Positions 57,847 through 64,000 of a DNA stretch of 64,000 bases are shown one piece after another. Numbering within the stretch: position 1 is the stretch's first letter; the number at the start of each line of letters is the position of its first letter. Origin of the DNA: Actinomycetospora endophytica (lineage in GTDB: Bacteria; Actinomycetota; Actinomycetes; Mycobacteriales; Pseudonocardiaceae); the NCBI RefSeq assembly GCF_021026375.1, contig NZ_JAJNDB010000006.1, positions 465,867-529,866 on the forward strand. The letters are read 5' to 3'. The notes under the pieces are model-generated. The model was given only the letters and a program-made list of their open reading frames with translations, was not told the DNA's origin and ran no database searches. Position numbers and translations under genes: made by a program.

Positions 57847-58563
57847 TCAACGGCTCAGGGGGACGGACAGGCCCTCGGGGGCGCCGGCCGCCATGGCGTT
57901 CGCGACGGCGTCGTCGAACGGTTCGAGCCCGAGCGCGGCCATCGCGAACCGCGCGACCAGCCCGTGCCAGTCCCCCGCGCGCCGCAACATCGCGTGCCCG
58001 TCGCCGAGCACCTCGAACCGCGCGACGTGGTCGCTGATCTCCGCGACCCGGCCCGCGAACCACAGCGACGCCCGCGGGTCGGTCATCCGCTCGCGGTCGC
58101 CGTGCGCGACGAGCAGGGTCTGCCCGCGCAGGTGCCCGGTCGGCTCGTGGCGCCCGATCCACGGGGCGAGGGCGGCGACCCCGACGACGTTCTCGTCGCC
58201 CCCCACCCGCAGCGCCGCCCGGGCGCCCATCGAGTGCCCGACCAGGACGATCCGCACGTCCGGGCCGTGGCGACCGCGGACGTCGTCGAGCGCCCAGCGC
58301 GCGTCCCGGACCGGGTCGGGAATGCCGGCCGCGTCGTCCCGGGCGTTCCAGCCGCGGACCCGGTAGCGCAGCAGCGCGGTCTCGACCCCGCGGGACGCCC
58401 CGGCCCGCGCGATCGCCTGCCCGAACGGCACCATCCGCACGTGCGAGAGCAGGAACCCGCCCGCGTCCTGCTGACCGTCCGGCCGTCCGCCGTGCAGGAC
58501 GAGAACGACGCCGGCCGAGCCGTCGCCCTGCGGGGAGGCCGGTTCCAATCGGGGCAGACTCAC
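57847..58563 (-). CDS. alpha/beta hydrolase (dienelactone-hydrolase-like)
   Basis: A 238-residue hydrolase. LVLHGG near residue 22 is the oxyanion strand, VLVGHSMGARAAL near residue 107 the serine nucleophile, and LLVAHGDRERMTDP and GDGHAMLRR supply the remaining triad. The substrate is unknown. It is probably co-transcribed with the FAD oxidoreductase, so an ester or acyl group of the same lipid pathway is plausible. GTG 58563 is used. Confidence 0.85.
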   Translation of the reverse strand: MSLPRLEPASPQGDGSAGVVLVLHGGRPDGQQDAGGFLLSHVRMVPFGQAIARAGASRGVETALLRYRVRGWNARDDAAGIPDPVRDARWALDDVRGRHGPDVRIVLVGHSMGARAALRVGGDENVVGVAALAPWIGRHEPTGHLRGQTLLVAHGDRERMTDPRASLWFAGRVAEISDHVARFEVLGDGHAMLRRAGDWHGLVARFAMAALGLEPFDDAVANAMAAGAPEGLSVPLSR

Positions 58564-58649
58564 ACGTCCATCCTGCGCCTCGATCGCGGCCGAACCGGAT
58601 CACGGCCGGGCCCGAACGCGCATCGATACACGCTGCCGAAGGGATCCTC

Positions 58650-59111
58650 ATGAAGGCCGGAGACACCGCGCCCGACTTCTCGCTCGCCGACGACACCGGG
58701 ACCACCCGGACGCTCTCCGGGCTGCTCGCGGACGGGCCGGTGGTCCTGTTCTTCTACCCGCTGGCCTCCTCGGGCGGCTGCACCCAGGAGAGCTGCCACT
58801 TCCGGGATCTCGCCGCGGAGTTCGCCGCGGTCGGGGCCCAGCGGGTCGGGATCAGCGCCGACTCGGTCGAGAAGCAGCACACGTTCTCGACGAACAACTC
58901 CTTCGACTACCCGCTGCTCTCGGACCCGAAGGGCGTCGTCGCGAAGCAGTTCGACGCCAAGCGGGCGTGGCTGCCCGCGCTCCCGATCAAGCGCAAGACG
59001 TTCGTCATCGACACCGACCGCACGGTGCTCGAGGTGATCACCGGCGAGATGCGTTTCGACGAGCACGCCGACTCCGCGCTGACCGTGCTCCGCAAGCGCG
59101 CCGAGCGCTGA
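58650..59111 (+). CDS. bcp: peroxiredoxin (BCP/PrxQ type)
   Basis: A 153-residue thiol peroxidase. PVVLFFYPLASSGGCTQESC holds the peroxidatic Cys followed five residues later by the resolving Cys (GGCTQESCHFRD), as in PrxQ. KRKTFVIDTDRTV is the C-terminal strand. It reduces H2O2 and organic hydroperoxides with thioredoxin. It is divergent from the hydrolase operon and precedes the universal stress gene, together suggesting a stress locus. Confidence 0.93.
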   Translation: MKAGDTAPDFSLADDTGTTRTLSGLLADGPVVLFFYPLASSGGCTQESCHFRDLAAEFAAVGAQRVGISADSVEKQHTFSTNNSFDYPLLSDPKGVVAKQFDAKRAWLPALPIKRKTFVIDTDRTVLEVITGEMRFDEHADSALTVLRKRAER

Positions 59112-59147
59112 TCGCACGCCCGATACGTTGCCGCGACCTCACGGATC

Positions 59148-59177
59148 TTGACCCCGATTTCACACCGGTTCTAGCCT
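59148..59177 (+). promoter_or_regulatory. promoter of the universal stress protein gene
   Basis: TTGACC (59148-59153), 18-base spacer, TAGCCT (59172-59177). A GAAGGAGC ribosome site precedes ATG 59214. Confidence 0.6.
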
Positions 59178-59213
59178 GAACGGCCCATTCCTTCAGCGTC
59201 GAAGGAGCAGGCC

Positions 59214-60179
59214 ATGGAGCCGTACCGGACCATCGTGGCGGGCGTGCACGACACCGACCGCGGGCTGCGAGCCACCGACCGGGCGATCGAGGTGGCGGCC
59301 CGCAGCCGGGCCGTCCTCCACCTCGCCGCGGCGACCGACGCTCCACCGGGCGCCGGCCACCTCCCGGCCGGGGACGACGCGGGCGGGGTCCGGATGGAGC
59401 CGACCCCGCCCCACGTGCTCCACCAGCTCGTCGACCGGGCCGGCGCGCACGGCGTCCCGGACGCGCGGACCGTCGCGCGGTCCGGGCGGCCGGTCGACGT
59501 CCTCACCGGGCTGGCGACGGAGCTCGGGGCGGGCCTCGTCGTCGTGGGCAGCCACGGGGTGAACACGACGGCGGGCCGGGTCTTCGGATCGGTGGCCGCC
59601 GGGTCGGTCCGCCGCGCGCCGAGCGACGTCCTGATCGTGCACACCACCGACGAGCGCTGGCACGTCCGGCAGGCCCGTCGCCGCCGGCTGGGCCCGACCG
59701 CCGCCCCGTACCGTTGCGTGCTCGTCGGCGTCCACGCGAGCATCCGCGATTCCGGCAGCATGCACCGCGTGGTCGAGGTCGGCGCCGAGATGGCGGCGAT
59801 CTGCGACGCGGAGATCGTGCTCTCGTCGAGCTACGTGCCGGCCGAGTCGCACGACCTGTCCCGGGCCGAGTCGGCGCTCGGGGTCGACGACGCGTTCCGT
59901 GTGCGGGGCTCGAACCCGGTCGAGGCGACGCTGCGGGAGGCCCGGCAGACCGCGGTCGCGGTGGGCGCCCGCGCTCCGAGGACCCTGGCCCGCGCCTACA
60001 CCCCGCCCGGCCGGGCGCTGGTGACCCAGGCCGCCCAGGTGGGCGCCGACCTCGTCGTCGTCGGGAGCCACGGGCTGCACGCGCCGCGGCGCCGGATGGT
60101 CGGCGCGGTCGCCGCGTCGGTCTTCCGGCACACCCCCGCCGACGTCCTCGTGGTCAACACCCAGCACCACGCGGCCTGA
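59214..60179 (+). CDS. tandem universal stress protein
   Basis: A 321-residue protein made of two UspA domains. The first begins YRTIVAGVHDTDRG and ends VVVGSHGVNTTAGRVFGSVA; the second begins YRCVLVGVHASIRD and ends VVVGSHGLHAPRRRMVGAVA. The G-x2-G-x9-G-[ST]-type loops imply nucleotide binding. The role is general stress survival, target unknown. It has its own promoter. Confidence 0.93.
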   Translation: MEPYRTIVAGVHDTDRGLRATDRAIEVAARSRAVLHLAAATDAPPGAGHLPAGDDAGGVRMEPTPPHVLHQLVDRAGAHGVPDARTVARSGRPVDVLTGLATELGAGLVVVGSHGVNTTAGRVFGSVAAGSVRRAPSDVLIVHTTDERWHVRQARRRRLGPTAAPYRCVLVGVHASIRDSGSMHRVVEVGAEMAAICDAEIVLSSSYVPAESHDLSRAESALGVDDAFRVRGSNPVEATLREARQTAVAVGARAPRTLARAYTPPGRALVTQAAQVGADLVVVGSHGLHAPRRRMVGAVAASVFRHTPADVLVVNTQHHAA

Positions 60180-60189
60180 GGGCGGCCGG

Positions 60190-60594
60190 TCACCACTCCG
60201 GGGTGTGCGAGACCGAGTCGACCGCGATGCGCAGGATCAGCCGCGACCCGTTCCGCCCGCCGAAGTTCGGGTACGGCCGGCCGAGGTAGCGCTGCGAGAG
60301 CTCCTCGATGTGCTCGGCACCGCCCTCGGTGGTCGACTCCACCACGCGGCCCCGCAGGCCCCAGTAGCGCGCCGGCTGGTCCGGGTCGGTGACGTTGACG
60401 GCCACCCGGGAGTCGCGGGCGACGTTGCGGGCCTTCTGCATGCCGTCGATCACGTTGATCACGACGTGCTCGCCGTCGGTGTCGACCCAGGTCTCGGTGA
60501 GCTGCGGCGAGCCGTCCGGCATGACGGTGGCGACGAAGCACGGCGCGGGGCGGCGCAGCAGCGTCACCAGTCCTTCGGGGAGCGGGAGGGTCAC
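60190..60594 (-). CDS. PPOX-class F420-dependent flavin/deazaflavin oxidoreductase
   Basis: A 134-residue split-barrel protein with CFVATVMPDGSPQLTETWVD, VVINVIDGMQKARNVARDSR and RYWGLRGRVVESTTEGG, typical of the actinobacterial F420-binding PPOX group. It would reduce a substrate with F420H2 or act in cofactor cycling. GTG 60594 follows AGAGGA. It lies 12 bases after DUF1295 on the same strand, so it is likely part of the lipid operon. Confidence 0.85.
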   Translation of the reverse strand: MTLPLPEGLVTLLRRPAPCFVATVMPDGSPQLTETWVDTDGEHVVINVIDGMQKARNVARDSRVAVNVTDPDQPARYWGLRGRVVESTTEGGAEHIEELSQRYLGRPYPNFGGRNGSRLILRIAVDSVSHTPEW

Positions 60595-60606
60595 GGAAGT
60601 CCTCTC

Positions 60607-61431
60607 TCAGGTGGCGCGGGCGGGCGCGCTGCCGGGCGGCAGCGGGAAGAACCCGGAGGTGCGGCGCACATACTCGTCATACCCCGGGCGGGTCGACATC
60701 GACTTCTCGGTGAGCTCCTTGCCGGTCACCCCGATGAGCAGCCACGACATCAGCGCGGGTCCGACGACGGTGACCAGTGCCGCCGGGTGCCCGGCCGCGA
60801 CGACGAAGATGCCCCACCAGACGCAGAAGTCGCCGAAGTAGTTCGGGTGCCGGGTGTAGCGCCAGAGGCCGGAGTCGAGGACCTTCCCCTTGTTCTGCGG
60901 GTTCGCCTTGAACCGGGCCAGCTGTGCGTCGCCGACGGACTCGAACACGAACCCGACCAGCCACACGACCACGCCGACGATCAGCACCGGCAGCACCACC
61001 GAGGTACGCACCATCGCGGCCAGAACCGGCAGCACGACGACGATCATCACGCCGGCCTGCGGCAGGTAGACCTTGCGCAGGACGGTTCCGGTGACCGCGC
61101 CCGGTGCGTGCTCGTCGCCCAGCATCGCGGCGTAGCGCGGGTCCTCGCCCTTGCCGTGGTTGCGCCACCCGATGTAGATCGCGAGCCGCAGCCCCCAGAC
61201 CACGGGCAGCACCAGGGCGACCAGACGCACCGTCGGGTTCCCGGCGCCGAGCACCCCGGAGACCACGTACGCCGCGACCGCGACGAGGACGAAGCCCAGG
61301 CCCCAGGTCACGTCGACGATCGAGTGCTTGCCGACGGCGCGGGCGATCACCAGCGTCACCGCGAAGGTGATCACGATGACGGCGACGGCGACCACCAGCA
61401 GGACGCCGGCGGCCGCCCAGTCGAAGCTCAT
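60607..61431 (-). CDS. DUF1295 membrane protein (steroid-5-alpha-reductase-like)
   Basis: A 274-residue membrane protein with about six helices. HSIVDVTWGLGFVLVAVAAY, WRYTRHPNYFGDFCVWWG and SRPGYDEYVRRTSGFFP-like C-terminal residues (here MSTRPGYDEYVRRTSGFFP) match DUF1295, related to isoprenylcysteine methyltransferases and steroid reductases. It probably reduces or modifies an acyl chain after the CFA enzyme. ATG 61431 overlaps the CFA stop (ATGA), so the two are translationally coupled. Confidence 0.88.
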   Translation of the reverse strand: MSFDWAAAGVLLVVAVAVIVITFAVTLVIARAVGKHSIVDVTWGLGFVLVAVAAYVVSGVLGAGNPTVRLVALVLPVVWGLRLAIYIGWRNHGKGEDPRYAAMLGDEHAPGAVTGTVLRKVYLPQAGVMIVVVLPVLAAMVRTSVVLPVLIVGVVVWLVGFVFESVGDAQLARFKANPQNKGKVLDSGLWRYTRHPNYFGDFCVWWGIFVVAAGHPAALVTVVGPALMSWLLIGVTGKELTEKSMSTRPGYDEYVRRTSGFFPLPPGSAPARAT

Positions 61432-62774
61432 GGGGCAGTGATACCCGCTGGGTCCGACACCGGCTCGAACGAGACGCGGGTCGCGGGCATCCCGGAGCGA
61501 CCCGTCGTCGTGGGCCGGCTGAGCAGGATCTGGTCGACGCCCATCCGGTTCTCCTCGAACGCGAGCGCGCCGCCGACGAGGTAGAGCCGCCACATCCGGG
61601 CGCCGCGTTCCCCGGCCAGCGCCACGGCCCGGTCCCAGTCGGCCTCGAGGGTGGCCAGCCAGGCGCGGATCGTCGGGACGTAGTGCTCGCGCATGACGTG
61701 CACGTCGCGGACCTCGAGCCCGGCCTGCTGCAACAGCGTCAGGGTGTCCCCGACCGGGCGCATGACCATGTCCGGGGTCACGTAGGTCTCGATGAACGCG
61801 CCGCCGCCGGGACTGTCGGCGGGGCGGCGGGACATCTGCTGGACGAGCGCCCGCCCGCCCGGGTGCAGCGCGCCGAAGAGCGTCGCGGCGAACGTCGGGT
61901 AGTTCTCGTCGCCGACGTGCTCGCCCATCTCGATGCTCGACACCGCGTCGAACTCGCCGTACCCGTCGATGCGCGCGGCGATGTCGCGGTAGTCGACGAG
62001 GTCGACCTGCACCTTGTCGGCCAGGCCCTCGGCGCGGATGCGCTGGTTGATGTGGTCGCGCTGCTCGGCCGCGATCGTCACGCCGCGGACCTGCGCGCCG
62101 AAGTGCTTCGCGGCGTGGATGGGCAGCGAGCCCCAGCCGCACCCGACGTCGAGGAGCGTCGAGTCGGGGCCGAGCCCGAGCTTGCGGCAGATCATGTCGA
62201 GCTTGGCTTCCTGGGCCGCCTCGAGGTTCGCCGGGGTGAGCTCGCCGCCGAGGTCGGCCCAGTACCCCGACGAGTACGCCATGTTCGCGTCGAGGATCAG
62301 CTCGTAGAAGTCGTTGCCGGCGTCGTAGTGGTGCGCGATGACGGCCCGGTCGCGCAGCTTGGAGTGCAGGCGCGCGAACCGCGGGAGCCGGATCGCCTCG
62401 GGCGGCGGCGCCGGCTTCGGGCCGAGCAGGCCGAGCCGGGCGGCGTCGGCCACGACGCCCGGCAGCTCGCCCAGCCGGGGCTTGCGCGGCTTCACCGCAC
62501 CGTCGCGCACGAGGCCCCACATGGCGGCGAGGCCCTCGCCGAGGTCGCCGTCGACGTCGAGGTCTCCGGACACGTAGGCATGGGCCAGCCCCATCTCGCC
62601 CGGCTGCCAGAGCAGGCGTCGCAGGGCCCGCCGGTGGTTGAGCACCACGACGGGTGCGCCGGAGTCGGCGGGCGCGCCGGCCTCGCTGCCGTCCCAGGCG
62701 CGGATGCGGACCGGGATCGCGCCGTCCACGAACGCCCCGAGCGCGCGAGCGACCCGTCCTGCTGCCTGCGCCAT
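61428..62774 (-). CDS. cyclopropane-fatty-acyl-phospholipid synthase-family methyltransferase
   Basis: A 448-residue SAM-dependent lipid methyltransferase. An N-terminal lid of about 130 residues precedes YDAGNDFYELILDANMAYSS near residue 165 (CFA enzymes of E. coli have Cys where this has Ser in YSSGYW), then LLDVGCGWGSLPIHAAKHFG near residue 212, GVTIAAEQ and SSIEMGEHVG. It adds a methylene or methyl to unsaturated phospholipid acyl chains (cyclopropane or 10-methyl branch). ATG 62774 follows GGGAGG; the longer frame to 62876 is unlikely. It heads the CFA-DUF1295-PPOX operon. Confidence 0.9.
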   Translation of the reverse strand: MAQAAGRVARALGAFVDGAIPVRIRAWDGSEAGAPADSGAPVVVLNHRRALRRLLWQPGEMGLAHAYVSGDLDVDGDLGEGLAAMWGLVRDGAVKPRKPRLGELPGVVADAARLGLLGPKPAPPPEAIRLPRFARLHSKLRDRAVIAHHYDAGNDFYELILDANMAYSSGYWADLGGELTPANLEAAQEAKLDMICRKLGLGPDSTLLDVGCGWGSLPIHAAKHFGAQVRGVTIAAEQRDHINQRIRAEGLADKVQVDLVDYRDIAARIDGYGEFDAVSSIEMGEHVGDENYPTFAATLFGALHPGGRALVQQMSRRPADSPGGGAFIETYVTPDMVMRPVGDTLTLLQQAGLEVRDVHVMREHYVPTIRAWLATLEADWDRAVALAGERGARMWRLYLVGGALAFEENRMGVDQILLSRPTTTGRSGMPATRVSFEPVSDPAGITAP

Positions 62775-62976
62775 GTGTGGTCCTCCCTGGGGTGTCAGCG
62801 ATGCGGCACCGCTGACGCTGGACGTCAGCAGCTCCACATCCTCGCGGGCCGCTCCTCCGTGCCCGCCTCCGATCATCGCCGCGCGCGGCCGATCGGTTCG
62901 GGTCGGCGCGGTGACGTGCGTCCCCGGGAGAACTACTCATGCGGGCGGGGCGAACCACCCTGCATGATCTGCGGCC

Positions 62977-63858
62977 ATGAGCTCGCAGCCCGACGACGCG
63001 ACCGACGCCGGTTCGCAGCCCTCGATCCCGGTCGCGAAGGCCTCGGACCACCCCGAGCCGCGGGCCCACCCGCGGGTGCGGCGGATCGCGCAGGGCCACG
63101 ACAAGCGCCCTCCGGGCCGGGCGATGCGACTCTGGCGCAAGCTCGCGATCTGGCTGCTCTACCCGAGGCTCGACCGCGGCTTCGGGTACGGCTTCGCGAT
63201 CGACCTGCTGTGGCCGGTGCTGATGGCGGTGGCGCGCTGGGACTTCCGCGGCGGCCGCCACGTGCCGGCCAGGGGCGGGGTGCTGCTCGCGGTGAACCAC
63301 CTCTCGCACGTGGACCCGATCGTGCTCGTCGCCTACTGCATGGCCCAGGGGCGGGTGCCGCGGTTCCTCGCGATGTCCGAGCTCTGGGACATGAAGATCG
63401 TCGGCGCTCCGCTGCGGGGCGGGCGGCACATCCCGGTGGACCGGCGGGCGTCCGGCATCGAGGCCTACCGCGCGGCGGTCGAGGGCGTGAAGCGCGGCGA
63501 GTGCATCGTCGTCTACCCCGAGGGCGGCTTCCCCGACCACTCCGACGGCTGGCCCCGCAAGGCCCACACCGGCGTCGCCCGGATGGCGCTCGCGACGGGC
63601 GCGCCGGTGATCCCGGTCGGCCAGTGGGGGTCGAACCAGCTGCTGCCCCCGACGGCGAAGGTGGGCACGCTGGTCCCGCGCGCCACGCTGCACGTGCTGG
63701 CCGGCGAGCCCGTGGATCTGTCAGACCTGGTCGGGAAGCAGGGTCGGCGCAGTGCCCTGCAGGAAGCCACCGACCGGATCATGGACCGGGTCACCGAGCG
63801 CCTCGGCGAGCTGCGCGGCGAGGTCCCGCCGCCGATGGAGGAGCGGGTGTCCGACTAG
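62977..63858 (+). CDS. 1-acyl-sn-glycerol-3-phosphate acyltransferase (PlsC family)
   Basis: A 293-residue acyltransferase. A disordered N-terminus precedes a hydrophobic helix (LWRKLAIWLLYPRLDRG), then the catalytic NHLSHVDP (N-H-x4-D) near residue 105, GGRHIPVDRR near residue 150 and YPEGGFPDHSDGW near residue 185. It transfers an acyl chain to lysophosphatidic acid or a related acceptor at the membrane. The TAG stop is part of hairpin element E. Confidence 0.93.
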   Translation: MSSQPDDATDAGSQPSIPVAKASDHPEPRAHPRVRRIAQGHDKRPPGRAMRLWRKLAIWLLYPRLDRGFGYGFAIDLLWPVLMAVARWDFRGGRHVPARGGVLLAVNHLSHVDPIVLVAYCMAQGRVPRFLAMSELWDMKIVGAPLRGGRHIPVDRRASGIEAYRAAVEGVKRGECIVVYPEGGFPDHSDGWPRKAHTGVARMALATGAPVIPVGQWGSNQLLPPTAKVGTLVPRATLHVLAGEPVDLSDLVGKQGRRSALQEATDRIMDRVTERLGELRGEVPPPMEERVSD

Positions 63859-63934
63859 GTGCGCTGCGCGCTCGTGAGCACTAATTGATGCCAGAGCATC
63901 AATTAGTGCTCACGAGCGACGAAGTCGCACCTAG
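63855..63934. terminator. long bidirectional stem-loop embracing both stop codons (element E)
   Basis: CTAGGTGCG (63855-63863) and CGCACCTAG (63926-63934) form the base. The stem continues through GCGCTCGTGAGCACTAATTG / CAATTAGTGCTCACGAGCG to a CCAGAG loop. Both flanking TAG stops (PlsC on plus, acs-like on minus) pair with each other. It shares AGGTGCGCT and GCTCACGAGCG with element D at 30810-30886. Confidence 0.85.
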
Positions 63935-64000
63935 GAGTTCTGGACCTGCTTCTGCATCTCGGTGACCACCGTCGGGTCGACCAGGGTGGTGGTGTCGCCG
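63931..64000 (-). CDS. acs: acetyl-CoA synthetase-like, 3' end only
   Basis: The last 22 codons of a gene that continues beyond the window, ending at TAG 63931-63933. The residues GDTTTLVDPTVVTEMQKQVQ match the C-terminus of actinobacterial acetyl-CoA synthetases (G-D-T-[ST]-T-L-x-D-P). Too little is present to be certain, but the pattern is distinctive. Confidence 0.65.
   Translation of the reverse strand, partial: GDTTTLVDPTVVTEMQKQVQNS

Noticed and set aside
60607..63693. 1028-codon minus-strand frame covering DUF1295 and CFA genes
   Set aside because: Only its last 274 codons are real (DUF1295); the rest is a shadow of the CFA gene and of the PlsC opposite strand.
1..64000. CRISPR arrays, rRNA and tRNA genes, intact insertion sequences
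   Set aside because: No regularly spaced repeats, no conserved RNA segments and no transposase frames were recognised by eye; small tRNAs could be missed without a covariance search.

Overview
The window is chromosomal DNA of very high G+C from an actinobacterium, most likely a Pseudonocardia or close relative (Pseudonocardiales). The reasons are GTG-rich starts, many promoters of the form TAnnnT placed 6-8 bases before the start codon (leaderless mRNAs), a perfect actinobacterial LexA box, an IdeR-type iron box, F420- and mycothiol-type enzyme families, and a long block whose gene order and orientation match the Mycobacterium tuberculosis dxs1-to-sigA region (remembered order Rv2682c to Rv2703). 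The genus call is inference.

Layout. 1-4746: a ring-degradation operon (acyl-CoA ligase cut by the window edge, BadH-, AliB- and BadI-like enzymes) that should convert cyclohexanecarboxylate to pimeloyl-CoA, with a divergent TetR regulator and a clear operator. 4751-15045: dxs, then a chain of five overlapping minus-strand genes (APC permease, TRAM RNA methyltransferase, amidohydrolase, M20 peptidase, small methyltransferase), then two divergent TrkA potassium-channel regulators. 15049-26033: an 11 kb accessory stretch absent from the remembered mycobacterial order. It holds a tyrosine-phosphatase-like gene, a CGNR regulator with a divergent hydrolase, a membrane hydrolase, two broken genes (a mycothiol-dependent isomerase and a LexA-boxed DUF222/HNH gene), and an iron-siderophore ABC operon whose ATPase is fused to a PPOX-type flavoprotein. 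26041-34158: the conserved housekeeping block DUF3159, OB-fold, DUF3710, dut, DUF3093, DUF4193, cei, suhB, ppgK, sigA.

34210-40084: a four-gene conservon (histidine kinase, Roadblock, DUF742, GTPase) coupled by a 4-base overlap to a copper-type P-ATPase. 40603-49470: small genes, an IMPase-family phosphatase, a decayed trehalose-phosphatase-like gene, an aldo/keto reductase, a glutamine-synthetase-family enzyme, an EamA exporter, a DEAD/DEAH helicase and DUF7455/DUF3039/DUF3099 genes. 49567-53590: a zinc/cadmium-type P-ATPase with a divergent ArsR/SmtB sensor and palindromic operator, a hypothetical gene and a frameshifted secreted copper-resistance-like gene. 53646-62774: cobF, HhH-GPD and GNAT genes, and lipid-modification genes (FAD oxidoreductase, DUF1365, cyclopropane-type methyltransferase, DUF1295) separated by a peroxiredoxin and a universal stress protein. 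62977-64000: a PlsC acyltransferase and the 3' end of an acetyl-CoA-synthetase-like gene.

The most notable non-gene signals are: (i) long stem-loops between convergent genes that include both stop codons, two of them (30810-30886, 63855-63934) being copies of one element; (ii) a palindromic repeat family (45051-45101, 45125-45180, 50227-50284) with one copy read through inside a P-ATPase gene and another supplying the C-terminus and stop codon of an exporter; (iii) three genes broken by frameshifts; (iv) a 24-base in-frame repeat in two neighbouring enzymes. The strongest protein-level novelty is the ABC ATPase-PPOX fusion. No CRISPR array, rRNA or tRNA was recognised.
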